NCBI GenBank assembly: GCA_947179155.2
Contig: OX359284.1
Coordinates: 7,310,432 to 7,374,431 of the forward strand
Direction of reading: 5' to 3'
DNA length: 64,000 nt
From: Hedera helix
Lineage: Eukaryota > Streptophyta > Magnoliopsida > Apiales > Araliaceae
Shown here: positions 22,662 through 33,882 of the stretch, piece by piece
How positions within the stretch are numbered: position 1 is the first letter of the stretch
How the letters are laid out: each line of letters starts with the position of its first letter
Made by a program: the position numbers and the translations under genes
The notes under the pieces: generated by a model
The model's database searches: none
Told to the model about the DNA's origin: nothing
What the model saw: the letters and a program-made list of their open reading frames with translations, nothing else

Positions 22662-24236
22662 TGTTAGTTCCCAATGACACGATAGTAATCTAGAAGGGGG
22701 GGGGGGGGGTTGAATAGATTCTTTTAAAAAATTTCTTCTATTAAAAGATCTAACTTGATTAATTCTTAAACAGAAGTTTAACACAGCGGAATATGATTTA
22801 GTTAATCTTTTCTTGAAATGTTAAATTAATAATTCAACAAACAATTATATGACAGATATAGCAAATGAAAGAAACAATGAGAGAGACTCTGGGTTTTAAG
22901 TGGTTCAGAGCACACAATACTCCTACTCCACTGTCCTGCTCTTTCAGCAGCAAATCCACTAAGGATACTTTTACAATAACTGAATCACTAAGATTCCTTC
23001 AAGACCCTCAGTCTTGGAATTTTAGTTCACAAAGAACTTTACAAGTCTAACAGACTTGCTTACACTAGTTCACAAAGAACTTTCCAAGTCTAACAGACTT
23101 GCTTATACCAGTTCACAGAGAACTCTTCTGGATTGATATATATTTGGATGTGCTACTAAGTTGCTTATCAGCTTGAATGTTTGAAGGGCTTAGTAGCAAT
23201 GCAGGCTTTCTTATCAGTTCAATCTTTTTCACTTCTTGCGTTTTTCTTTTTGTGCAGTGCTACTTCTTTTCTTCTGCTGATCTTCGTATTGAAGAAGTAA
23301 GGGCTTCAGATTTCTTCCCGTTGGATCATCTGTTTGAACGTGTATTTCTTTCCATTACCTCACAGAGGAGAGCTGCTGAATATTATATTAATAAAGCTCA
23401 TTAAATCTCTGATGAGATATTATTTGATCTGACCTGTTAGTCCATGCAAGGTTGTTTTCCTTTTTCCTCTGTGACAGAAATGTCAGACGTAGGTTCCCAC
23501 TAACTTTTATAGAGTCGTTTGGTCCTTCCAAACTATAGGTCTGATAGGACACAGTCCTCTGACTTTTCTGCCTTGAAAGTCTTCTTTCTGTACCATAGTG
23601 CACTTGGGTCAGACTCCTGACTTTTCTGACTTGATCGATTTGCAGAGGCTTCCTATTTGGTTACTTTGAAGAAGATTGAATACTTGAATAGAATGGCTCC
23701 TGATCTGAGAAACGTGATGTCTCTTGCCTTTTTGCTCAACGATCTTATATGATCAACTCTACGAATACCCTTGCTTACGTGATTGATCTGTAAAGGATCA
23801 TCTCTTACTGATCATCGTAGAGTTTACTCAACTGTTAGAATGTTGATCGTAGAGTCCAATTTAAGGTTTCTCAGAAAGAACAGTCTGGTTGGTCGTAGAG
23901 TCTTCTAGACCACAATCGTAGAGTCCATTCTACGATTGGTTGTCTTGATCGTAGAGTCTTCGGAATCACAGTCGTAGAGTCCATTCTACGATTGGTTGCC
24001 TTAATCGTAGAGTCTGTTCGAATCGTAGAGTTTCCTTGACACAAATCGTAGAGTTCTTTCTACGATTTTATTACATCAACAGATCAACCTAACAGTTTTG
24101 ATCTATCTAAGTCTTAGTACAACACACAAGACTTTTATACAATTAACAGTAGATCAACCTAACAGTTTTGATCTTATCTAATACAACCCTTGTACATTAT
24201 TTCTAATCATCAAATTTAATCATTCAATATTCAACA
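22662..24236 (-). repeat. Element A 3' LTR (1575 bp)
   Basis: The plus-strand ends are TGTTAGTTCCCAATG and ...CAATATTCAACA. It contains a 14-base G run near 22696 and many copies of TCGTAGAGT with its complement between 23755 and 24066. Length agrees within two bases with the element C LTR, so this is the complete form. Confidence 0.93.
23755..24066. promoter_or_regulatory. TCGTAGAGT / ACTCTACGA motif array in element A LTR
   Basis: At least ten copies of TCGTAGAGT-like words in both orientations, several as inverted pairs ~10 bases apart (for example GTCGTAGAGTCCATTCTACGATTGG). On the minus strand the array lies in the upstream part of the LTR, where U3 promoter elements are expected. It recurs in elements B and C. 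No known binding factor is claimed. Confidence 0.75.
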
Positions 24237-24250
24237 ATCTCCCCCAATTT
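24237..24250 (-). promoter_or_regulatory. Element A polypurine tract
   Basis: The minus strand reads AAATTGGGGGAGAT immediately before the LTR start TGTTGAATATTG. Further GGGGGAG-type tracts lie upstream in the accessory ORF near 24768, 25960, 25993 and 26076. Confidence 0.8.
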
Positions 24251-24437
24251 GATGATGACAACATTATTAACAGATAGTGATTTTGAACATATTAATATAG
24301 GCAAAATGCAAGAGTAATTGAATGCCTAATCATACAGTGAGCAACTGTATTTTCTAGAGAAAAAATATGAATTTTATTGATGTTTTTGTCAGATGATACA
24401 ATTGAGAAAACAACAGAAAAAGAAAATAAAAAATAAC

Positions 24438-27143
24438 TTATCTCCTTCTGCTAGGAGGTCTCCTGCCTTCTTCTTCCCTCTGCCTGAAGAATGCTCTCCT
24501 TTCTTCTTCAGCTTTTCTTAGTTCTTCTTCCCTCAACACAGCTTCTTCTTCTTTAATTTGAAACCATTCCTGTGAGCTAAAAGGTCTCATTGATGAGGAA
24601 GAAGGTCTTGCTGTCACCACCTCCTGTCTGGGACGAGATGGTACTGCTTCGAATCTAGGAGGATATATTGAAGTTTGAACCATCCTCATCCCTTGAGGTG
24701 CTCTTCCTCTTCTGCTGTGATCTGAGCTAGTTCTTGTTTGCTCTGATGTGCTCAGCTTCTTCTCCCCCTTGTTGGCATCATTAATTGTTGCTACTTGTTC
24801 TGAAAGCTGCTGGATGCCCTGAATAATTTCTTGAAATTGGGTCTTAGTGGCAGCTACATCATCTTGGTGGGCTTGGAGTCTTTCGTTAGCCATGATTTGT
24901 TTTTGCTCCACCAATGACAAAGTGTCATTCGACCGATGTTTTTGTTCTGTGAGAGAGTTCTTCAAGGCAATGATTTCATTACTGAGGAAGGTGATAGATT
25001 TATCATTTGTTTCTTGAAGAATAACAATGGCCTGCTGATGTGAGTTTAAGGCTTCCAAAATAATTCTATCCCTTTCTTGGAGATTTTCAGAGACTGCTGC
25101 CGTTAGCTGCTTCAGTTTTGTGGAAAATTGGTTGTTCAGACTGGTAGAGAGACCATTGGCAGCATCAATGATGTCGTCCATTCTACGTTGAAGGTTGTGG
25201 GATTTCGATGCCAGGTCGTTTTGTATCTCTGTATGGATATGGCTTGTCAAGTCAGTTAAGCCCTCAGATGTAGGAAGCCGAGATACCTTGTCTAAAATTT
25301 CCTGGAGAAGTTGAGATGATTGTCCCTGGTCAGCCGTAGAGCTTGGAATATGAAAGTACTCGTGACCAGAGGTGGAGGGAATATCCTCGTGAGTTAACAG
25401 GAGTCTTGAAGATGGAGCCGGAGGAATTGTTTGCTGAGTAGACAGAATTTCAGGAGAGTCTGGAGGGCACTCTACGTTTTGATCATGTAGGCTTTCTTGA
25501 CCACCAATCGCAGATGGTGGGGACTCTACGATCGGGGAAGTGTGGGTCGTAGAGCTTGATGCAGGATGAGTACTTGAGGACTCCTCAAATTTATTGAACA
25601 TATGTGAAGGTGTATGAGTTTGAATGAGGGTTAGGGGAATAAAATGTACCTTTTGCCCTAAAGTTTGTGAAAAGGGGCTGCAAAAGATGAGCTTCTGGGC
25701 AAAGAACAGATTCTGAGGGTAGCCTTGAGCAATAATCATCACATTGGGATTTGCTTTGAAAGTCCAGAAGAGTTGATCCCATGCATTGTGCACCAGAGCT
25801 CGGTGGAATGGCATTAGTGGCAAGAATTTTATCAGGCAGTTGAAGTTAAGGTGCCTTTGCTCATTTCTTCCAACGACCACTATTTCAATGTCATCCTCTT
25901 CATCATCATTCATTGTGGCTGTAGGGATTGAAATGTCATCTTGAGTCTCCCCCTCAGCCAAAGCATCTACTGGCTCAGGAACAATTGGAAGCTCCCCCTC
26001 AGCTTGAGCATCCATAGGCTCAACTGCTTCAGATAACTCCTTTTCACCTGGAGTAAGGTCAGGTCTTTCAAGTAGCTCCCCCTTAGCTACTGAGCTTTTG
26101 TCGACTAACTTTACTAGCCTTCTTCTCTTTTTCCTTGGCTCATTTGGAATGACCTATTCAGCTTCATATTTGCTGCGAGTCTCTCTTCGCAGATCTGAAC
26201 TCTCATCCCCTGAAGCAGCCTTTTCTTCAGGAGCAGTAACAGGAGCCTCATTTGAAGATCCTTGAGGTTCTTCAAGCTCAAAAGCTCTTTTTCCTTTCCT
26301 TCTTCTGACAAGACCCGGAGAATGTCTGCTGACCTCCTGAGATTCTTCTTCAGCAGGAGTGTTCTTCAGAAGTGATGGCCCTGCACCACTCTGTGTACCT
26401 TCACTATCCCCTGACCGAGATAGTTTCCTATTTTCAACTGGGTTCCTCCTCCAGTTGTCAAAGAGTTTTTGGGTAATCCTTTTGTTGGTATTGAGGGCTT
26501 CTCCTTCATCATGCTCAATTAAATCCCCCAATGATGATCTAAGGAGAATGCTGATGAATCTTCCATAGAACATTTTTCTGGTCCCCTTAGCCTTTTCTGT
26601 ATTTAGGACCCAATTTCCTATCCATTCCAACAGCAAGGAGCCATAGTTGATGTTTGTCTTTTTGACTATGGCTGTCATTATTTTCAGCTGTATCTCACTG
26701 ACAGAGTCATGGGCTGAATCTTTACAGAGGAGGCATTTTCCTACAACATCGGCTAAAAACTCGTATTTCTGAGGAAATTCTTTCTTCTTCAACCCTTTCA
26801 GTCCTGGATTCTTTTGATGGTGCATTCTTCTCAGCCCTTCTTCGGTGCTTACCATACTTAGAGATGTTAGGCCCCCTTGCTTGAAACCTAGGGCTAGGTT
26901 GAATTCTTCGGCGGTGAGGTTGAGCTGAACCCCTTTTACAGTGGTGGTTAGAGTTCCGTTAGCATAGGATCCATTTACGTAGAACTCTCGAACAAGCTTT
27001 GATAGAATCCTTGTATTTGTTCCTAACGCTTCTCGCAGTCCAGCTTTATCTAGCAACTGGATTATTCTTTTGAACTGCTTATCTGCTGTATCGAAGGCTT
27101 CAAAGTTGAGCTCATTTCCAGAAATAACTTGTGCATGTGCCAT
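24438..27143 (-). pseudogene. Element A accessory ORF (plant transposon-protein-like domain plus coiled coil)
   Basis: This frame of 902 codons lies after RNase H. I choose the Met at 27143 because element B has a matching Met-Ala start followed by Gln-Val-Ile-x-Gly-Asn, although the frame is open back to 27320. Residues ~1-220 share with element B a block of the form Phe-Pro-Gln-x-Tyr-Glu-Phe-Leu-Ala-Asp and a Leu-Cys-Lys-Asp motif. They resemble the plant family annotated as putative plant transposon protein (Transposase_32). Basic nuclear-signal-like clusters follow. Residues ~580-770 are Gln/Glu/Leu-rich and probably coiled coil, and the C-terminus is Arg/Glu-rich. A TAG at about 26156-26154 breaks it. 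Function is unknown. No convincing signal peptide or retroviral-envelope membrane anchor is visible. Confidence 0.7.
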
Positions 27144-27415
27144 TTGATAGATTTTCTGAAACGAGAAGAACGGTTTGTCTGAGAAATGATAACTTAGGGT
27201 TCGAGATTGAGAGAGAAAAGAGAGAGAGAGATATAGATTTTTGAACTTTGAAGAAATGAACGACGTGCAGTTTTCAAAGTATTTAAAACTTCCCTCTATG
27301 TTTGCTGAGATACGTGACACGTTCTGATAGGATCATTTCAGTTGGTTGATGACCATTTTACCTTTAGTTCCTCAGAGCTTTACGATCCTTAGTCACACAA
27401 CGATTCTTTTGTTTT

Positions 27416-27548
27416 TCGTAGGGTTGACTCTACGATTGAGGAATACTCTGCGATCCTTAGATTGAAAGTCGTTGAGTAAGCTCTACGATTCTTGGCTTGA
27501 TGATCGTCGAGTGAGCTCTACGATCTTGAGCATACTCTACGATCCTTG
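27416..27548. promoter_or_regulatory. TCGTAGAGT-type array upstream of the accessory ORF (element A)
   Basis: GACTCTACGATTG, CTCTGCGATCC, AGCTCTACGATTC, AGCTCTACGATCTTG and ACTCTACGATCC occur within 130 bases. They sit between the RNase H stop (27638) and the accessory start (27143). The same words fill the LTR. The position suggests an internal promoter or shared regulatory site for the accessory gene. Confidence 0.6.
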
Positions 27549-27637
27549 ACAATTGTTGACTTAAGTTAAGCATGTCCATTTACTTTTCTTGCACACTTTT
27601 GTTCCTGCAGAGTTAGTATCCTAAAAAAAAACATACA

Positions 27638-29115
27638 TTAAGGGTCTAGATTTAGCATTCCTAACTCACTTATTAGTTTATTAAATCTTGATTCATCTAA
27701 AGGCTTTGTAAAGACATCTGCTAGTTGATCTTCAGTTGGGATGTAGTGAAGTGATATATTTCCATTTTGTACATGATCCCTGATGAAATGATATCTTATA
27801 TCTATGTACTTAGTTCTAGAGTGCATAACAGGAATATGTGTTATAGCGATTGCACTAGTATTATCACAGTATATAGGGATAGATTTTAGCTCAACCCATA
27901 GTCTGCAAGCTGAGTCTTCATCCATAGGATTTGTGCACAGCAACTGCCTGCGGCTATATATTCAGCTTCTGCAGTAGATGTCGATACTGAGTTCTGCTTT
28001 TTACTAAACCAAGAAACAAGTCTGTTGCCAAGCATCTGGCAAGTTCCACTTATGCTTTTTCTGTCTATTTTGCATCCTGCATAGTCAGCATCTGAGTATC
28101 CCACAAGATCAAAGGAGGACTCCTTGGGATACCATAATCCTAAATTTGGAGTTCCTTTAAGATACTTGAAAATTCTTTTCACAGCTAATAGATGAGACTC
28201 TTTGGGGTTAGCCTGAAATCTAGCACATATACATGTAGCAAACATTATATCTGGACGACTCGCAGTAAGATATAATAGTGAACCTATCATACCTCTGTAC
28301 TGAGTGATTTCAGTGGATTTACCATTTTCATCTTTGTCAAGCTTGGTGGCAGGTGAAATAGGAGTCTTCATGATAGATGCAGTTACCATGCCATATTTCT
28401 TTAATAAGTCTTTGATATATTTGGCTTGATTAATGAATATGCCTTCATCAGTCTGCTTCACTTGTAGTCCAAGGAAGAAGTTGAGTTCTCCCATCATGCT
28501 CATTCCAAATTTGCTCTGCATAAGCTTGGCAAATCTTTCACATAATTTTTCATCAGAGGAACCAAATATGATATCATCTACATAAATTTGAACTAGCAGT
28601 GTCTTATCCTTATGTTTTCTTAAAAATAAGGTAGTATCAATTCTTCCTCTAGTAAAATCCTTTTCAATGAGAAAGTTAGTCAAGGTTTCATACCATGCTC
28701 TAGGTGCTTGTTTTAGACCATATAATGCTTTATCTAATTTATAGACATAATTTGAAAAAGTTGGATTGATGAAACCTGGAGGTTGTTCCACGTAGACTTC
28801 TTCTTGGAGTTCCCCATTTAGAAAAGCACTCTTGACATCCATTTGGAAGACCTTGAACTTCATGTGAGCAGCATGGGCAAGGAAGATCCTTATGGCTTCC
28901 AACCTGGCAATTGGAGCATATGTTTCATCGTAGTCAATTCCTTCTTCTTGAGAGTAACCTTTGGCCACTAGTCTTGCTTTGTTCCTTGTTATCACACCAT
29001 TTTCATCCATCTTGTTTCTGAAAACCCATTTGGTGCCAATGACAGGTTTATGCAGAGGCCTGGCCACTAATCTCCAGACCTTGCTTCTTTCAAATTGATT
29101 TAGCTCCTCTTGCAT
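27638..29115 (-). pseudogene. Element A reverse transcriptase and RNase H
   Basis: RT begins in the Lys-Trp-Val-Phe-Arg-Asn-Lys region (near 29030). It has the Gln-Met-Asp-Val-Lys-Ser-Ala-Phe-Leu-Asn-Gly box (near 28840) and the catalytic Tyr-Val-Asp-Asp at about 28583-28572. RNase H has Tyr-Ser-Asp-Ala-Asp-Tyr-Ala-Gly (near 28095) and an Ala-Glu-Ala-Glu-Tyr segment near 27965. Compared with element C, one base is missing near 27893, which throws the last ~100 codons (27943-27638) into another frame. An 8 bp deletion near 29117 separates RT from integrase. These enzymes copied the element's RNA to DNA; this copy cannot make them intact. Confidence 0.88.
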
Positions 29116-29329
29116 GGCAACTTGAATCTTCTAAGGCCTCTTCAATCTTCTTGGGTTCCTCTTGAGAGAGAAAGCTTAGGTAAAAGCATTCATTAGAGGT
29201 TGCAGCTCTAGTCTTGATTCCGGTGTTTGGATCTCCAATAATAAGATCTTGAGTGTGATATTTGGTCCATTTTATTCTGCTAGGAACGTCTGTTCTGGTG
29301 CCCTCTTTTCTGAGTTCCTCTAAATCAGC

Positions 29330-30793
29330 TTATGGTTCTGATCGTAGAGTTCCAGTGTCTGATGTGGTGTGCTCTACGATTTCCTTTCCTAGCTCAACGA
29401 TTTCTGTCGCTGGTTCCATGGTCGTAGAGTCAGACTCTACGATCTTGAGTTCTTCGATCGTTGAGCTTGTGTCTGCCGACTCGTTGAAAGGTGATCTTTT
29501 CTTTTCAGGATCTGATTCATCGAATGTGACGTGGATGGAGATTTCAACAGTTAGTGACTCCTTGTTGAACACTCTAAATGCTCTGCTATCTGTTGCATAA
29601 CCAAGGAAGATTCCTTCATCTGATTTTGGCTGAAATTTGGTTAGATGCTTCTTGCCATTGTTGAGTACGTAGCACAGGCAACCAAAAGCATGAAAATAAC
29701 TTATATTTGGCTTTCTTCCTTTCCATAATTCGTACGGAGTTTTCTTCAATGTTGAGTGTATGAGTGACCTGTTTTGAGTATAACATGCAGTACTGATGAC
29801 TTCAGCCCAGAAATATTCAGGGAGAGAAGCTGCTGCTAAGAGGGTTCTTCCTGCTTCAATAAGAGTTCTATTCTTCCTTTCTGCTACTCCATTTTGCTGA
29901 GGCGTTCTTGGGGCTGAGAAGTTGTGATTTATTCCATTTTCTTCACAAAACAAGTCCATTTCTGAGAAATCAAATTCTCGTCCATGATCACTTCTGATGG
30001 CCTTTATCTTTTCCCCCTTTTCATTCATGATCAGTCTGAAGAGTTTGATGAGATGTGAAATGGTTTCATCTTTAGAGCTTAGAAAGAATACCCATATAAA
30101 TCTGGTGTAGTCATCAACTACAACTAGAGAGTATCTCTTTCCTCCGAGGCTGGTCGTAGATACTGGACCGAATAAATCCATGTGAAGTAGTTGAAGTGCT
30201 CTATCATTTGAGTTTGCTGATTTGCTTTGGAATGACGTCTTTGTTTGCTTTCCAAACTGACAAGCTTTGCAGGGCTTTTCTTTAACGAAGTTTAACTTTG
30301 GCAATCCTTTTACTAGATCTTTGGAGGCAAGCTTTGAAATGCTCTTGAAGTTAAGATGTGATAACCTCCTATGCCAGAGCCAGCATATATCTTCAGAGGC
30401 TTTAGCAAGAAAACAAACAGTTTGTTCTGAACTTAATTTAGCAAGATTGACCACATAGACATTTCCTTCTCGAACTCCTTCTAGCTTTAGAGAATTAGTT
30501 TTCAAGTCTCTAACTTGGCATTGGTTGTTGAGGAAGGTGACTTGATGTCCTTTGTCACAGAGCTGACTTATACTTAGCAAGTTGTGCTTTAGTCCCTCAA
30601 CATATGCCACTTTACTGAAAGATATTGCACCATTTCCAGTTGAGCCATAACCCCTGGTTTTCCCTGAGTTGTTGTCTCCAAAAATAACAGTAGGTCCATC
30701 TTTTTCTTTAAACTCTGATAGAAGAGCCTTATCTCCTGTCATGTGCCGTGAGCATCCACTGTCAAGATACCAGATGGATCTCTTTACCTGCAT
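29330..30793 (-). pseudogene. Element A protease and integrase
   Basis: The protease active-site Asp-Ser-Gly lies at about 30763-30755, within Trp-Tyr-Leu-Asp-Ser-Gly-Cys-Ser. The integrase zinc-binding His-His-Cys-Cys region is at about 30390-30260. The catalytic core has Asp in Met-Asp-Leu-Phe-Gly-Pro (near 30185), Asp in Arg-Ser-Asp-His-Gly (near 29985), and Glu in Gly-Val-Ala-Glu-Arg-Lys-Asn-Arg (near 29880). A Sirevirus-like Cys-Tyr-Val-Leu-Asn-Asn-Gly motif follows near 29670. The C-terminal linker carries several TCGTAGAGT words within codons (29340-29460). A TAA at about 29332-29330 ends the frame, where element C stays open. Confidence 0.88.
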
Positions 30794-30806
30794 AACAAAT
30801 CAATCT

Positions 30807-31292
30807 TCATTTTGGTACCCATATCTGTTTGGGTCCTGCTTTGTTAGTACCTTTTGGGACCCAAATCTGTTTGATTTTAGATCCTTGCCTTCTATGATAT
30901 CTTAACAAATATTTATCATTTTTATGAGGGTGCCTATGATTAATATGATATTGATAATGATATGTGTGTATTTGTGACTTTTTGTTCGTCCAGGACTTGT
31001 ATGGATTATGATTTCTCATAGTCTTTTGCTGATCTACATTCTGCTTCCATACAACTCTACGATTCTCATGATTCGTAGAGTGAGTTTTGCTTGACTTATT
31101 TTTCAATTTTCTGAATCCAAGACCTGTGTGAGTTTTGTTAAAACTGATTGTAGGTTTAGCAGAATGTGAATGGGTGGTAGAATCTGAGGATTTGATGAAC
31201 ACAATTCCTTTAATAAAATTAAAGGATTTGCCTTCATTCATTTCCTTTGACTTCTCCATATTGGGTTTTGAGAATAAATTCTCAAATCCCAA
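30807..31292 (-). pseudogene. Element A Gag-protease linker (shifted frame)
   Basis: This 161 codon frame bridges Gag and protease in a different phase from both, so frameshifts lie near 31300 and 30800. It is rich in His, Lys and Asn and ends in repeated Gln-Ile-Trp-Val-Pro-Lys, a phrase typical of the region before the Sirevirus protease site. An inverted CTCTACGATTC...GATTCGTAGAGT pair lies at about 31055-31081. Confidence 0.7.
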
Positions 31293-31306
31293 TCCTTATC
31301 TATCAG

Positions 31307-32836
31307 TCACATCTCTTTGCTTGAGATCAGGGTGTCCATAGACGAACTAGACTTGTTCCACATAGAAATAGTATTTTCTAGTTCCTGAATCTTGGAGACT
31401 AGTGAGGATTCTTTATACGTGCTCAACTCATTTATCTCTTTTAGTCTTTTATTCTCAGTTTCAAGATTAGAGTAAAGTTTTGCAGTTTGAACTGAGGCTT
31501 CTAATTCCATGCTTATTTTTTCTTTATCCTCTTTTAGATGAGAGTAATCTTTAGATAACCTTCTAAACAATTTTATATATTTGTGCAATTCTGTCATTAA
31601 GTCATGCATGCCTTCTCTAAGATCATCAATGCTTAAATAAGGAGAATAGAAATCAAATACCTCATCTATGATGAATTCCTTTTTGCTGTTTCCTTCTTCA
31701 TTTGCCATTAAGCACAGATTGGCCTTCTGTGGCTCTTCATCATCACTTGACTCAGAGTTTAGTTCTTCTTCTGAGTCACTCCAGGAGCCTTCAGCTATGA
31801 AGCTTTTGTCCTTTTTCTTTTGTTTGTGGAAGCTTTTGAATTCTCTTTTTGGATTTGCTTTTGATTTGTCCCTCTTCACCTCTTCTCTCAATGGTTTTGG
31901 ACATTTAGCAATGAAATGACCTGGCTTATTGCAATTGTAACAAAGGTCATTTGCTTGTTCTTTGCTGCTGTTGCTTCTGAACTTCTGAGATCTATTTCTG
32001 TTGATGAATCTTTTAAAATGTCTTACTAGCATGGCAGCTCCTTCATCATCATTTGATTCATCTTTGTCAGAGTCAGAGATATCCTTGTGATTGCTTCTGT
32101 GAGTTGATGTTGAGGCTTTAAGAGCAATGTTTTTCTCCTTCTTTCTTTCACCAGATAGATTTTTTGCTCTTTGATTTAGCTCCAGCTCATAGGTGAGAAG
32201 ATTTCCATATAACTGTTGTACAGTCATCTCGTGCAAGTTCTTTTACTCTCAGATGGCTGTGGTTTTGGCATCCCATTTGCTTGGCAGAGATCTCATGAAT
32301 TTAATGATAAGATCTCTGTTTGGATAGATTTTTCCATAAGATCTGAGAGAGTTTAGTAGCAAGTTAAATCTCTCGTAGGTGGTTGTAATGTTTTCACCAG
32401 AGATGTGAGTGAACATCTCATACTGTTGAACAAGCAGTGATTGCTTATTTTCTCTGACTTCTTCTGTTCCTTCATGCATGATCAACAGAGTTTGCCATAC
32501 TTCTTGAGCTGTCTTGCAGTTGACAACGTTCTCAAATAGATCATCATCCAGAGATTGAAACAAGATGTTCTTAGCCCTTTTGTCTCTTTGAACATCCTTC
32601 TTTTCATTGTCTGTCCATTCGTCTCTTTTCTTTGCTATTAGCTTGCTTGGATCTTCAGTTGATAGTGCAAGCTTCATTGGTATGAATGGCCCATTCATCA
32701 CTGTCTCGAACAGTTCATCATCTATAGCATCCATGTAAGCCTGCATACGAACTTTTCAGTTAGCAAATTTTTCTTTATTACACATAGGTGGTCGGTTACC
32801 TCCACCGTGTTCCGATCCATTCTTGTTGAGTGCCAT
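31307..32836 (-). pseudogene. Element A Gag, with zinc knuckle
   Basis: An ATG at 32836, 42 bases after the primer site, is in frame with the Gag homology. TGA codons at 32758-32756 and 32251-32249 break it. The N-terminal half has the Copia Gag core (Lys-Asn-Ile-Leu then Glu-Val-Trp near 32510), responsible for particle assembly. A Cys-x2-Cys-x4-His-x4-Cys knuckle, which binds the RNA, is at about 31946-31904. Asp/Glu/Ser-rich and then coiled-coil-like stretches follow. The long C-terminal extension beyond the knuckle is usual for Sirevirus Gag. Confidence 0.82.
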
Positions 32837-32877
32837 TTGATCTACTCAAGCTTGTAAGACTTTAGATGTGAGAACCT

Positions 32878-32889
32878 GCTCTGATACCA
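32878..32889 (-). promoter_or_regulatory. Element A primer binding site (initiator tRNA-Met)
   Basis: The minus strand reads TGGTATCAGAGC, continuing AGG, two bases after the LTR end. It matches the 3' end of initiator tRNA-Met. Confidence 0.9.
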
Positions 32890-32891
32890 AT

Positions 32892-33882
32892 TGTTAGTTC
32901 CCAATGACACGATAGTAATCTAGAAGGGGGGGGGGGGGATTGAATAGATTCTTTTAAAAAATTTCTTCTATTAAAAGATCTAACTTGATTAATTCTTAAA
33001 CAGAAGTTTAACACAGCGGAATATGATTTAGTTAATCTTTTCTTGAAATGTTAAATTAATAATTCAACAAACAATTATATGGCAGATATAGCAAATGAAA
33101 GACACAATGAGAGAGACTCTAGGTTTTAAGTGGTTCAGAGCATACAATACTCCTACTCCACTGTCCTGCTCTTTCAGCAGCAAATCCACTAAGGATACTT
33201 TTACAATAACTGAATCACTAAGATTCCTTCAAGACCCTCAGTCTTGGAATTTTAGTTCACAAAGAACTTTACAAGTCTAACAGACTTGCTTACACTAGTT
33301 CACAAAGAACTCTCCAAGTCTAACAGACTTGCTTATACCAGTTCACAGAGAACTCTTCTGGATTGATGTATATTTGGATGTGCTACTAAGTTGCTTATCA
33401 GCTTGAATGTTTGAAGGGCTTAGTAGCAATGCAGGCTTTCTTATCATCTCTTACTGATCATCGTAGAGTTTACTCAACTGTTAGAATGTTGATCGTAGAG
33501 TCCAATTTAAGGTTTCTCAGAAAGAACAGTCTGGTTGGTCGTAGAGTCTTCTGGACCACAATCGTAGAGTCCATTCTACGATTGGTTGACTTGATCGTAG
33601 AGTCTTCGGAATCACAGTCGTAGAGTCCATTCTACGATTGGTTGCCTTAATCTTAGAGTCTGTTCGAATCGTAGAGTTTCCTTGACACAAATCGTAGAGT
33701 TCTTTCTACGATTTTATTACATCAACAGATCAACCTAACAGTTTTGATCTATCTAAGTCTTAGTACAACACATAAGACTTTTATACAATTAACAGTAGAT
33801 CAACCTAACAGTTTTGATCTTATCTAATACAGCCCTTATACATTATTTCTAATCATCAAATTTAATCATTCAATATTCAACA
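32892..33882 (-). repeat. Element A 5' LTR (991 bp, internal deletion)
   Basis: Same termini as the other LTR of A, but about 584 bp are missing after ...GCAGGCTTTCTTATCA (near 33446). The short shared word ATCA at both edges of the missing segment suggests a microhomology deletion. The TCGTAGAGT array (33460-33714) is retained, with one copy mutated to TCTTAGAGT. Confidence 0.92.

Larger units (their letters stand above)
22662..33882 (-). mobile_element. Element A: Sirevirus-type Copia retrotransposon with accessory ORF
   Basis: The LTRs are 22662-24236 and 32892-33882. The primer site is at 32878-32889 and the polypurine tract at 24237-24250. Minus-strand order is LTR, Gag, protease, integrase, RT, RNase H, accessory ORF, LTR. 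Integrase before RT makes it Copia. The Gag and pol motifs, and a large ORF after RNase H, indicate the Sirevirus lineage. Coding regions carry stops and frameshifts, so the copy is inactive. By eye I count about a dozen substitutions over 991 shared LTR bases, near 1.3 percent. Flanks are AAGGG on the left and AAGT on the right, an imperfect target duplication that would need a small deletion. Confidence 0.9.

Noticed and set aside
22865..23050. Frame of about 61 codons repeated at 33095 and 56209
   Set aside because: It is LTR sequence of A and C, repeated because the LTR is repeated. Low-complexity Ser/Thr content and no known family.
25770..25860. Hydrophobic stretch in the accessory ORF as an envelope membrane anchor
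   Set aside because: It is interrupted by His, Arg, Asn and Lys and is too polar for a convincing transmembrane helix.
29262..29600. 112 codon plus-strand frame, repeated at 62633-62971
   Set aside because: It is the antisense shadow of the integrase C-terminal region in elements A and C.
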